Assembly: GCF_021129305.1 (NCBI RefSeq)
Contig: NZ_JAJOMB010000002.1
Location: forward strand, 496,001-560,000
Direction: 5' to 3'
Source of the DNA: Kineosporia babensis
GTDB taxonomy: Bacteria; Actinomycetota; Actinomycetes; Actinomycetales; Kineosporiaceae
DNA length: 64,000 nt
The notes below the pieces were generated by a model that was not told the DNA's origin, ran no database searches, and saw nothing but the letters and a program-made list of their open reading frames with translations. This document shows, one piece after another, positions 43,655 through 52,509 of the stretch. How positions within the stretch are numbered: position 1 is the stretch's first letter; every line of letters begins with the position of its first letter. Made by a program: the position numbers and the translations under genes.

Positions 43655-46600
43655 GTGAAGGAGAACGTTGCCGGGGCGATTCCTGAGCTTTTCGATCCGG
43701 CAGCGCTCGCGGGAACCACAAGGGCGGCAGAACTGGGGACGTCGGTGCGCCTGAGCAGCTCGGTGGACGTGGGTGGACCGGAGGGTTCGGGCGAGGTGGT
43801 CCCCGATCCGGACCCGGCGCCGGTGTCCCGGCGGGCCGCCCGGTTGCTGGCCCAGCTCAAGGCCGACCTGATCACTCCGCAGTCCCCGGCTCAGCAGGGC
43901 CCGCAGGTCCAGCAGGCCTCGCAGGCCGAGCCCGACCCGGAACTGCTCGCCTGGCTGCGTACGACCGGTCTGTGCCAGGACGGCACCGAGGCCGAGCTGA
44001 CGGCTGCCCTCGGCCCCGATCTGTTCGGCGCCCGGATCCCTGAGCCCACCCGCTTCGCCGACGTCGACCAGGCCCGGCTCAAGGCTGAGGAGGTGCTGCC
44101 GTTCCTGCGCCGGATCAGCCTGAGCCGAACCACCGGCGCAGGCGCTGCGGTCACCGAGCTCACCGGCGATCTGCCCCCGGAATGGCCCGGAACCGCTGAG
44201 CTGAGCGCGATCCCGCACATCGTGCACGCGATCTGGCTGGGCGGCCCGGCCCCGGCGAACGGCTCGCTGCGGGCCAATCTGGCCGCGGCCGCCACCCGCT
44301 ACGCAAGCCGGCTGACCTTCGTGGTCTGGACCGACGTCCCCCGTTCGCAGATCCGGACCGCGCACGCCGACTGGCTGGAGTGGGCCGAGACCAACGGCGT
44401 GCTGCTGGTGAACGTGGACGAGGTGTTCCACGCCGGCGCGCCGATGCTGCTGCACCCGCAGTACCGGGCCGAGCTGGCGAAACGTTTGCCCTGCGGACTG
44501 GCCGGGGCTTCGGACCTGCTGCGACTGGAGGTGCTGGCCCGGTTCGGCGGGATCTACCTGGACGGCGACCTGGTGCACGAGCCGGCCGCGCCGGAGGGCC
44601 GGAACCTGCCGCCGGGCGCCACGGTTCCGCAGGACCTTTTGGCCGTGCTGCAGGCGGTCGCGGCCGGTCCGCTGGGCCTGAGCGTGCACGTGCCGGGCCT
44701 GCGGGTGAACAACGACGCGATCGTGGCCCCGGCCCGGCATCCGGTGCTCAGGTTGTGGCAGGAACTGACCCGGCAGGCCTGTTCCCGCCCGGACGTGGTG
44801 CACTTCGACGGCCTGAGCACGATGACCGGCCTTGGCCCAGGTATGCCGAAAAGCGAAGCCTGGCGGCGTTATCCGGAGCCACGCCGGGCAGGCTGGGCGA
44901 TTGCTCAGGCACTGTGGCGCAGCGGCATCGCCATGGACGACGTGCGGTTGGTCCGGTTCTACGGCGCGATCCGGTCGGTCGAGGAACATTCGTGGATCAG
45001 CACCGACGCGGCCCCTGCCCCCGCGCCGGCGGTGGCCCGCGATCTGGTGACCGCGACGCTGCGCCGGATGATCGCCCGGGGCGGTGATCTGCAGTTGACC
45101 GCGATCGCTCCGGTGGTGCAGGCCCAGCCGGATCCGGAGGCGCTGTGGATCGCGCTGCTCAGCCTGGTCGCCGAAATCGCCGGTTCGCAGGGAGTACCGG
45201 AGATCAGCTCGGTGACGGCGGTGCGGGCCGACGAGGACGGCCGGATCGTCCGGGTGCAGTTGCCCGCGGCAGCCGAGGCCCTGATCCCGCGCGAACGGTC
45301 CACGGACACCTGGCTGGGCCGCGCCGTCTCGGTGAATGATCAGCCGGTCTGGTTGCTCGGTGAGCTGGTCTGCCCGGTCGGCGTCGCCGCTGCGGCGCAG
45401 GCGGTTCAGATCGACTCGGAGCGCTCCGCCGAGCCGATCGTCGATGCCCTGCTGAGACAGGTCCGGCGTACCCGCCGTACTCCCGGGCCGCAGCCAGATC
45501 TCGGCATCGCTGAGATCGAAGGCCGTTCTGGGAAAGCGACTCTCGCCTGGCTGCGGAGCAAGCTGAACCTGCCGGTGGGCGAACCGGAACATGAGGAACG
45601 GGTCCTGGCCCACCTTGGTCCCGACCTGTTCGGCTTTCGTCGCCTGAGCCCCCAGCCCGCCTTTCTGGCCGAAGTGGACGTGGCCCGGATCCCGGCCAAC
45701 CGGGTGGCCGGCTTCCTCTCTGCGATCAGCCTGACCCGGGTGAACGGTCGTTTCACCGCCCCCGAGCCGGGCGATCTGGCCTTGGACAAGCTGCCGCGAG
45801 GCCGGGTCAGCCGGGTGCGGCCCGGCGCCGACTGGGGAGTGCCCGGCGCGCCCCGCCTGCCCGGCGCAGCGGCCGTGCCGCACCTGGTGCACGGCATCTG
45901 GCTGGGCGGCCCGGCACCCGAGAACGGCGATCTGCGGTCAAATTTCGGGGCCGCGGCCGAGCACTACGCGGGCAAGGTCCGGTTCGCGGTGTGGACGGAT
46001 CTGACCAGGGCCGAGGTCGCCCGGGCGATGACCACGACCCAACCGGCCGGTCGCGCGGCCGTCATCGTCTCGATGCTCGACTGGGCCCGGCAGCGCGACA
46101 TCGCCGTGGTCTCGGTGAACGAGGTGTTCCACGCGGCCGCGCCGATGCGGCTGTGGGCCCAGTACGTCACCGACCTGGTGAAGCTGCTGCCGCGCGGCTA
46201 CTCGGGGGCCAGCGACCGGCTGCGGCTGGAGATCATGACTCGTTTCGGCGGCGCCTACGTGGACGGCGACGACCTGTTCCTGCTGCCCGGCGACCGGCGT
46301 GAGCCGCACGAGCTCGAGGCCGTGCAGGACCTGCCCGGGGTGTTCCGGGCGGTAGCCCGCTCGGTGCCGGCCTTCACCCCGCACATGACCCCTCCGGCCC
46401 GGGTCAACTGCGACGTGATCGTGGCCCCGGCCCGGCACCCGGCCCTGCTGCTGTGGCGGGAGCTGGACCGCAGGGCCTGCTCGCTCAGCCAGTCGGGCCT
46501 GTTCGGCGCGGGCGACCTGGGCCTGCGCCGGGCCAACGCCTCCGACTACCGGCTCTGGCACCGCTACACCGTGGCCAAGCGCGCCGGTCACGTGCACTGC

Positions 46601-49600
46601 GAGATGATGGCCCGGCTCGGCTTCAGCCACTCCGAGCCCAGTTTCGTGCGGGTGATGGGCGCGATCCGGGAGCAGAGCGCGCGTACCTGGGCCGCCCCCA
46701 AGCCGGGGGTGCTCGCGCCGGAGGCCGAGACCGCCGTGCGCACCGCCAAGATCATCAGCTCGCTGCTGCGCCGGCTGATCGCCCGGCCCGGCAACCTGCA
46801 GCTGAGCGCGGTCGCCCCGGTGGTCCAGCAGATGCCCGACCCGGACGCGGTCTGGATCGCTGTGCTGCGGTTCTTCGCGGTGCTGGGCGAGCGGGGTTTC
46901 GGGCCGAAGGTCACCTCGGTCACCCGATTCCGCTGGCGTGACGACGGTGTGCCGGACTATCTGGGCCTGCCCGCCGAGGCCGAGGCGATGCTGCAGCCGG
47001 ACCCTCAGGGGCAGGAGTGGTTCGCCCGGGAGAAGACCATCACCGGCGTGGCCTGGGTCCTCGACGAGGCGGTGGTGCCGGTGCGCCTGCTCACCCCGGC
47101 CCAGGTCCGCGAGCAGTCCGAGACGTTGCGGGTCGCGGCCAACGACGCCCTGGTCACGGTGGCCGGCTGGTTGCCGGAAGGGTTCATCGGGGTGGACCTG
47201 ACCGGGCAGCTCGGGACCGCCTGGGCCCGCAACCGCCGGGTCACTCCCGAGGCACTGGCCCTGCGGCTGTCCGGGTCCGGACGGCAGGGCGGCCCGGTGC
47301 TGCTGCGGATGAGCGGCGGCCCAGAACACGGCCGCACCTGGTTCGCGGCCCGGCTGGGCGAACTGCTCGAGCGGCCGGTGCTGCTGGCCGACGGGGGCCC
47401 GGCGGTCATGGTCCAGGACCAGGCCGTGAGCTCGGCCGAGCACCTGCGGGCGCTGGCCGATGTGGCCGCCCGCGCCCGGCGCCGAGAAGCCGCAAGGCTG
47501 CTGGCCGAGCTGGACGCCGAAGATCTCGCCGACCGAAAGCCCGCCGCGTCGAAGCCCGCCGGGGAGACGCTGCGCTGGCTGCGCCGGCACACGTCCGACC
47601 AGCTTTACACCGAGGCCCAGGAAACCAGTCTGGCCGAGCACATGGGCCCGGACCCGTACCGGCGCCGGGCCCTGCCGCCGCGTCCGGCCTGGATGACGGT
47701 CGACCCGTCCACCATGCCGGTCGAGGCGCTGGCCCCGTTCCTGCGCTGGCTGGACCTGGCTCACCCGGCCAAGCCCTGCGCGCCCGATCCGGGCGAACTC
47801 GGGGTCCGGCTGATGCTGGGCGAGAGCGGAGCGGTCAGCACCGTGGCCCGGGACGCGAAGGCCCGGGCCTGGGGGCAGCCGAAGGGCACGCCCAAGCTGC
47901 CGGCCGCGGGCACGGTGCCGCACCTGGTGCACGGCATCTGGCTGGGCGGTGCGCTGCCGGCCGAGACCGGCAGCTTCCGGGCCAACTTCGGCGCGGCGGC
48001 CAAGAACTACGCCGGGAAAGCCGATTTCGTGCTCTGGACCGATCTGAGCCGGTCCGAGGTACTGGCCGCACAGACCGGTGACGCAGCCCGGGCCGGGCAG
48101 ATCCGGCCGATGCTGGAGTGGGCCCGCGAGCACGGTGTGCTGGTCGTACCGATCGACGAGGTGTTCCACGACCAGGCCGAACTGGTTCTGGGCGAACAGA
48201 TCCAGGCCGAGCGGGCCAAGCGCACGCCCCGGGGCTACGCGGCCGCCAGCGACCACCTGAGGATCGAGATCGTCCGGCGGTTCGGTGGACTGTACGCGGA
48301 CGGTGACAACCTGGTCGGCGACGACGCCCTGCCGCAGGTCTTCGAGGACGTCCTGGCCTCGGTCCCGGGCTTCACGCTGGCGGTGCTGGACGCCCGGCAG
48401 GGCGTGAACAACGACGTGATCGTCGCCCCGGCCGGGCACCCGGCGCTGCGGCTGTGGCTGGAGATCGCCCGGCTCAGCTACCACCGCGACCAGCCCGCTC
48501 TGTACGGCGGAACAGCCTGGATGACCGGGCGTTTCGTGGGCACGCCGGACGCCCTGATGCGGTACTCGCTGGTGCGCCGCTCCGGCCGGATGCACCACTA
48601 CCTGCTGCAGCGGCTGGGTCTGGCCCCGCGCAGCGAGCTGCTGGTCCGGGTGACCGCGAAGATCCACCACGCCAGCGAACTCAGCTGGGCGGCCGACCCG
48701 GTCCGGACCCCGCAACCGTCCGATCCCGCCGCCCTGATCGACGTGATCACCGTGCTGTCAAGGCAACTGGTGAACCGGTCGGGCAATCTGTACCTGTGCG
48801 AGGTGGCCCCGGTCATCGCCACCCAGCCCGACCCGGACGCCGCCTGGATCGCCGTCCTGACCAAGCTCGCCCAGTTGCGCGCCGCCAACCGGATCCCGCT
48901 GGTCACCTCGATCACCGACAACCGCTGGAACGACGCGGGCGAGATCGAGATCGTGGACCTGCCGCCCGAGGCCGAGGCGCTGCTGGTGCGTTACCCCCGG
49001 CCGCAGGGCTGGCTCGGGGCCGGGCTGAACGCCCCCGGCCAGCCGGTCTGGCTGGCGGACGAGTCGGTCGAGCCGGTCCGGTTGCGCCCGCACTCGGGGA
49101 AGATCGAGCGCTACCGGCCGATCCCGGTCAGCCGCCGGGGCAGGGTGATCGGCCTGCGTTACGACGACGGCCTCGGCCGGGAACTCACCGAGGCCGTGCC
49201 GCCGGAGGCGACGCTGGTCTGGGCCCGGCGCTGGTGTGCTCAGCCCTGGAGCGGGGCCGGCCGGATCCGGGTGCACGAGCTGGCCGCCGACCTGATCGAG
49301 GCCGGTCTGCACGAGCGGCCGGTGATGATCGTGACCCGGCCGGGGGAGCGCACCTCCGGTGGAGCCGCCGAGGCCGGTCTGGCCGGATTCGCCGCCCAGC
49401 TCAGCGCCCTGCTGGGGCAACTGGTCACGGTGGTGGACGGCGCTGTCTCGCCCACCTCAGCCCGGCAGCGTGAACCAGAACGTCGCGCCCTGGCCCGGAC
49501 TCGACTCCGCCCAGATCCGCCCGCCGTGTCGCTCCACGATCCGGTGCACGGTGGCCAGGCCGATGCCGGTACCGGGGAACTCGCTCTGCTTGTGCAGCCG

Positions 49601-49612
49601 CTGGAACGGTGA
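43655..49612 (+). CDS. Triple TcdA/TcdB-type glycosyltransferase protein
   Basis: It encodes about 1,985 residues from the GTG at 43655. The GTG at 43745, behind GGGG, is an equally reasonable start. Three tandem copies each begin with a WLR lead and LGPDLFG-type segment. The catalytic core follows: PH(I/L)VH.IWLGG, FxVWTD, (G/A)ASDxLRLE, RFGG.Y.DGD and VN.D.IVAPA.HP. These are hallmarks of the family that includes the glucosyltransferase domain of large clostridial toxins, with the metal-binding DxD present as DGD in all three cores (44561, 46262, 48299). No signal peptide, autoprotease or translocation domain is visible. Transfer of a sugar to a protein or glycan is the family-based expectation; substrate unknown. 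The final ~51 codons overlap the 3' end of the convergent hybrid kinase gene by 156 bp. Confidence 0.85.
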   Translation: MKENVAGAIPELFDPAALAGTTRAAELGTSVRLSSSVDVGGPEGSGEVVPDPDPAPVSRRAARLLAQLKADLITPQSPAQQGPQVQQASQAEPDPELLAWLRTTGLCQDGTEAELTAALGPDLFGARIPEPTRFADVDQARLKAEEVLPFLRRISLSRTTGAGAAVTELTGDLPPEWPGTAELSAIPHIVHAIWLGGPAPANGSLRANLAAAATRYASRLTFVVWTDVPRSQIRTAHADWLEWAETNGVLLVNVDEVFHAGAPMLLHPQYRAELAKRLPCGLAGASDLLRLEVLARFGGIYLDGDLVHEPAAPEGRNLPPGATVPQDLLAVLQAVAAGPLGLSVHVPGLRVNNDAIVAPARHPVLRLWQELTRQACSRPDVVHFDGLSTMTGLGPGMPKSEAWRRYPEPRRAGWAIAQALWRSGIAMDDVRLVRFYGAIRSVEEHSWISTDAAPAPAPAVARDLVTATLRRMIARGGDLQLTAIAPVVQAQPDPEALWIALLSLVAEIAGSQGVPEISSVTAVRADEDGRIVRVQLPAAAEALIPRERSTDTWLGRAVSVNDQPVWLLGELVCPVGVAAAAQAVQIDSERSAEPIVDALLRQVRRTRRTPGPQPDLGIAEIEGRSGKATLAWLRSKLNLPVGEPEHEERVLAHLGPDLFGFRRLSPQPAFLAEVDVARIPANRVAGFLSAISLTRVNGRFTAPEPGDLALDKLPRGRVSRVRPGADWGVPGAPRLPGAAAVPHLVHGIWLGGPAPENGDLRSNFGAAAEHYAGKVRFAVWTDLTRAEVARAMTTTQPAGRAAVIVSMLDWARQRDIAVVSVNEVFHAAAPMRLWAQYVTDLVKLLPRGYSGASDRLRLEIMTRFGGAYVDGDDLFLLPGDRREPHELEAVQDLPGVFRAVARSVPAFTPHMTPPARVNCDVIVAPARHPALLLWRELDRRACSLSQSGLFGAGDLGLRRANASDYRLWHRYTVAKRAGHVHCEMMARLGFSHSEPSFVRVMGAIREQSARTWAAPKPGVLAPEAETAVRTAKIISSLLRRLIARPGNLQLSAVAPVVQQMPDPDAVWIAVLRFFAVLGERGFGPKVTSVTRFRWRDDGVPDYLGLPAEAEAMLQPDPQGQEWFAREKTITGVAWVLDEAVVPVRLLTPAQVREQSETLRVAANDALVTVAGWLPEGFIGVDLTGQLGTAWARNRRVTPEALALRLSGSGRQGGPVLLRMSGGPEHGRTWFAARLGELLERPVLLADGGPAVMVQDQAVSSAEHLRALADVAARARRREAARLLAELDAEDLADRKPAASKPAGETLRWLRRHTSDQLYTEAQETSLAEHMGPDPYRRRALPPRPAWMTVDPSTMPVEALAPFLRWLDLAHPAKPCAPDPGELGVRLMLGESGAVSTVARDAKARAWGQPKGTPKLPAAGTVPHLVHGIWLGGALPAETGSFRANFGAAAKNYAGKADFVLWTDLSRSEVLAAQTGDAARAGQIRPMLEWAREHGVLVVPIDEVFHDQAELVLGEQIQAERAKRTPRGYAAASDHLRIEIVRRFGGLYADGDNLVGDDALPQVFEDVLASVPGFTLAVLDARQGVNNDVIVAPAGHPALRLWLEIARLSYHRDQPALYGGTAWMTGRFVGTPDALMRYSLVRRSGRMHHYLLQRLGLAPRSELLVRVTAKIHHASELSWAADPVRTPQPSDPAALIDVITVLSRQLVNRSGNLYLCEVAPVIATQPDPDAAWIAVLTKLAQLRAANRIPLVTSITDNRWNDAGEIEIVDLPPEAEALLVRYPRPQGWLGAGLNAPGQPVWLADESVEPVRLRPHSGKIERYRPIPVSRRGRVIGLRYDDGLGRELTEAVPPEATLVWARRWCAQPWSGAGRIRVHELAADLIEAGLHERPVMIVTRPGERTSGGAAEAGLAGFAAQLSALLGQLVTVVDGAVSPTSARQREPERRALARTRLRPDPPAVSLHDPVHGGQADAGTGELALLVQPLER
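43943..45538 (+). repeat. Glycosyltransferase repeat 1
   Basis: First core: WLRTTGLC lead, IPHIVHAIWLGGPAP, VVWTD, GASDLLRLE, YLDGDL at about 44555-44572, and VNNDAIVAPARHP. It is the shortest copy (532 residues to the next lead). Confidence 0.85.
45539..47568 (+). repeat. Glycosyltransferase repeat 2
   Basis: Second core: WLRSKLNL lead, VPHLVHGIWLGGPAP, AVWTD, GASDRLRLE, YVDGDD at 46256-46273, and VNCDVIVAPARHP. A trailing extra segment (about 47120-47560) contains an alpha/beta stretch ending VLLADGGPAVMVQDQAV. Confidence 0.85.
47569..49460 (+). repeat. Glycosyltransferase repeat 3
   Basis: Third core: WLRRHTSD lead, VPHLVHGIWLGG, VLWTD, AASDHLRIE, YADGDN at about 48293-48310, and VNNDVIVAPAGHP. 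It ends with a shorter form of the trailing segment (QLVTVVDGAV), after which the frame runs antisense into the kinase gene. Confidence 0.85.
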
Positions 49613-51409
49613 GAACAGCCGCTGGGCCTGGCTCATGTCGAACCCGCTGCCGTTGTCCCGGACGAAGAACGCGCCGTCCGGCCCGCGTCCTACTTCGACC
49701 CGGGCGGCCTCGGCCTGACCGCTGAACTTCCAGGCGTTGCCGAGCAGATTCTCCATCACGTTGCGCAGCAGCCGGGAGTCGGCCGAGACCAGCAGGTCGG
49801 CGGCGATCACCGTCTCGACCGTGCGCTCCTGGGCGCCCACCGCCAGGTCGGCCAGGATTTCGGCGGCCATCGCGCCCAGGTCCACCGAGCGGCGGGACAG
49901 GTCGGCCCGGCCCACCCGGGACAGCTCGATCAGGTCGTCGATCATCTCGTTCATCCGCTTGACCGAGGCCTTGATCCGGGCGGCGTAGTGCTGCCCGGAG
50001 GAGTCCAGGTGCTCCTCGACCGTCTCGATCAGCATCGCGGTGAACCCGTCGATCGCCCGCAGCGGACTGCGCAGGTCGTGCGAGACCGAGTAGCTGAACG
50101 CCTCCAGCTCCTGGTTCTTGCGCTCCAGCTCCTCCACCATGGCGGCCTTGGTCAGCGCGATCTCGGCGTCGGCGCGGGCCTGGGCGGCCTCGATCTCCTT
50201 GCGCAGCAGGCTCTCCCGGATCATCCGGTGCTCGTCGGCGACCTGCTTGCGCTGCAGCTGGGCGCGGATCCGGGCGAGCAGCACCCGCGGATCGGTCGAG
50301 GCCTGCACGTAGTCGTCGGCCCCGGCCCCCAGCGCGTCGATCATGCTCTGGCGCCGGTCGTCGTCGCCGATCACGATCAGCGGCACGTCGCGCACCCCGG
50401 GCGCCGACTTCACCTTCTGGCAGACCTCCAGCCCGCCGGTACCCTCGATCAGGATGCAGTCGCACCGCTGAAAGGCCAGCAGCTCCAGGGCTTCCTCACC
50501 GGAGCGGGCCGGCACCACGTCGAAACCCTCGGCCCGCAGGTGCTCGGCGTGCTCGGACAGCACCGAGCCCCCGATCGCCACCACCTTCTTGAGCCGCTGC
50601 AGACTGGCGGTGTCCACCACCGGCCCGGGCGCCGAGGCCCCGCGCAGCGCCGCCGACAGCTTGGCCAGCACCACGTCCGCGTCCGTCCCGGCCTGCACGA
50701 AGGCATCGGCCCCGGCATCCAGCGCGGTCAGCTCGGCCCCGGCGTCGTCGGAGGCGGCCAGCAGCAGACAGGGAATCCCGCGCAGAGCCGAGTCCAGCCG
50801 GATCCGGCGGATCACGGTGGCCCCGTCGAGGTCCGGCAGGGCCGCGTCCACCAGCACCGCATCGGGGCGCCGGGCCGCCGCCGAGCGCAGCCCGGCGGTA
50901 CCGGAGTCGGCCTGCACCACCTCGTAGCCGTTGTCCTGCAGCAGGGCCGCGAACCGGGCCAGCACCTCGGTGTCGTCGTCGATCACCAGCACCCGCAGCG
51001 GATGCTCGGTGTCGGGCTGGTCACGGGCGATCAGTTCCTGGGCCCGGGCCACCAGGTAGCCCGAGTCGTAGGGCTTGCCCAGGTACTCGTCGGCCCCGGT
51101 GCTGAGCCCGCGGATCCGGTCCTTCACCTCGGCCTCGGAACTGAGCATCAGCACCGGCAGCGCCTCGGTGGCCGGGTCGGTGCGCAGTTCCCGCAGCACG
51201 TCCACCCCGTTGCCGTCGGGCAGGTTCACGTCCAGCACCACGCAGTCCACCGTCTCGGCGGCCAGCTGCTCCCAGGCCGCGGCGACCGTGGCACACAGCA
51301 CGGTGCGCCACCCGGCCTCCTCGAAGGCCCGGTTCAGGTCCATCCGGACGGTCAGGCTGTCGTCCAGAATCAGTACGGTGCCGATGCTTTCCGGCTGATG
51401 GTTGCTCAT
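49457..51409 (-). CDS. Hybrid protein: three receiver domains plus histidine kinase
   Basis: The 650-residue product starts within the cheB stop (ATGA overlap), the last gene of the chemosensory operon. Order: REC1 (residues ~11-130; LILDDS, LDVNLPDG, K in YLGKPY), REC2 (~137-255; VIDDD, VDAALPDLDG, but FVQA replaces the Lys), REC3 (~270-390; IGGS and LIEGTGG, so the acidic pair and phospho-acceptor Asp are lost), then HisKA (SVSHDLRSPLRAIDGF) and HATPase (NLLGNAWKF, DNGSGFDMSQ, GTGIGLATVHRIV, SPGQGATFWFTLPG). No membrane segment is present. REC1 could receive phosphate from the CheA; REC3 is probably a dimerisation or binding module. It takes the output position held by WspR in Pseudomonas. 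Its 3' end overlaps the convergent glycosyltransferase gene. Confidence 0.92.
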   Translation of the reverse strand: MSNHQPESIGTVLILDDSLTVRMDLNRAFEEAGWRTVLCATVAAAWEQLAAETVDCVVLDVNLPDGNGVDVLRELRTDPATEALPVLMLSSEAEVKDRIRGLSTGADEYLGKPYDSGYLVARAQELIARDQPDTEHPLRVLVIDDDTEVLARFAALLQDNGYEVVQADSGTAGLRSAAARRPDAVLVDAALPDLDGATVIRRIRLDSALRGIPCLLLAASDDAGAELTALDAGADAFVQAGTDADVVLAKLSAALRGASAPGPVVDTASLQRLKKVVAIGGSVLSEHAEHLRAEGFDVVPARSGEEALELLAFQRCDCILIEGTGGLEVCQKVKSAPGVRDVPLIVIGDDDRRQSMIDALGAGADDYVQASTDPRVLLARIRAQLQRKQVADEHRMIRESLLRKEIEAAQARADAEIALTKAAMVEELERKNQELEAFSYSVSHDLRSPLRAIDGFTAMLIETVEEHLDSSGQHYAARIKASVKRMNEMIDDLIELSRVGRADLSRRSVDLGAMAAEILADLAVGAQERTVETVIAADLLVSADSRLLRNVMENLLGNAWKFSGQAEAARVEVGRGPDGAFFVRDNGSGFDMSQAQRLFSPFQRLHKQSEFPGTGIGLATVHRIVERHGGRIWAESSPGQGATFWFTLPG

Positions 51410-52509
51410 CGCTGCCTCACCCGCCCGGTCAGGTCCGAGGGCACGATCAGCCGGCCGAGCACCGGCCCGATCTTCTCGATCGGCAGGACGTGCTGGGCGG
51501 CCCCCAGCCGGACCGCCTCACCCGGCATGCCGAACACCGCCGAGGTGGCCTCGTCCTGCGCGATGGTCAGTCCTCCGCTCTTGTCGATCTCCAGCAGCCC
51601 GAGGGCTCCGTCCTTGCCCATCCCGGTCAGCAGGCAGGCCGCCACCCGGGGCCCGTGCGAGGCGGCCAGCGACTCGAACAGGATGTCCACACTGGGCCGG
51701 CAGGAATGTCTTTCCGGTTCGTCGGTGAGCATCAGCGTGTTCCCCCGAAGTCGCAGATGCCGGCCCGGGGGAGCCATCACCACCTCACCCGGGCGGACCA
51801 GGCTGAGCGGTTCACCGCTGGTCGCCAGCCGCACCCGGCGGTCGGTGGCCTCGCCCAGCCAGGAGGCGAACGCGTTGCCGAACGACTCGTGCACGTGCAG
51901 CACCAGCAGGATCGGCAGGGCGAAAGTCACCGGCAGAGAACGAAGGACGCTGGCCACGGCGGTCGGCCCGCCGGTGGAGGCCCCGATCGCCACCACCGAA
52001 TAGGGATGCTGGGGATCGGGTTTCGGAGTACTGGCCTGGGGAACCCGGGCAGCGGGGACCGGAGCGTGATGACCGATCCGGCGGATCACCCGGATCTTGG
52101 CCACCAGCCGGCAGGTGCGCAGGAAGTCGCGGTCCCAGGCGTCGTTGCCGCCGGTGGCGTTCTGCCCCAGCGGTTTGTCCAGCACGTCCACCGCCCCGGC
52201 GTCCAGGGCGGCGATGGTGTCGATGAACCCGGCCCGGTTGTCGGCGCTGGAGATCACCAGGATCGGCGTGGGGCAGTGCTGCATCAGGTGCTCGGTGGCG
52301 GCCAGGCCGGACAGGCCCGGCAGCATCATGTCCATCGTGACCAGATCGGGCCGCAGCCGCTGGCACTCCTGGATCGCGGTGTCCCCGTCCCCGGCCTCGC
52401 CGACCACCTCGAACGCCGGATCGCTGCGCAGCGTGGCCACGATCCGGGCCCTGACGGTGCGCGAGTCCTCGACCACGAGCACCCGGATCCGCCTGCCGTC
52501 CCCGCCCAT
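51406..52509 (-). CDS. cheB: Chemotaxis protein-glutamate methylesterase
   Basis: This 367-residue CheB removes methyl groups from the receptor's glutamates. The receiver domain comes first (RVLVVEDSRTVR, phospho-acceptor in VTMDMMLPGLSG, DVLDKP), then a ~45-residue linker, then the methylesterase domain with catalytic Ser in VVAIGASTGGP, His in LVLHVHESF and Asp in LTGMGKDGALGL. The start ATG at 52509 shares a base with the cheA stop (TGATG), and the stop overlaps the next ATG. A longer upstream frame exists but lies inside cheA and is not conserved. Confidence 0.94.
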   Translation of the reverse strand: MGGDGRRIRVLVVEDSRTVRARIVATLRSDPAFEVVGEAGDGDTAIQECQRLRPDLVTMDMMLPGLSGLAATEHLMQHCPTPILVISSADNRAGFIDTIAALDAGAVDVLDKPLGQNATGGNDAWDRDFLRTCRLVAKIRVIRRIGHHAPVPAARVPQASTPKPDPQHPYSVVAIGASTGGPTAVASVLRSLPVTFALPILLVLHVHESFGNAFASWLGEATDRRVRLATSGEPLSLVRPGEVVMAPPGRHLRLRGNTLMLTDEPERHSCRPSVDILFESLAASHGPRVAACLLTGMGKDGALGLLEIDKSGGLTIAQDEATSAVFGMPGEAVRLGAAQHVLPIEKIGPVLGRLIVPSDLTGRVRQR

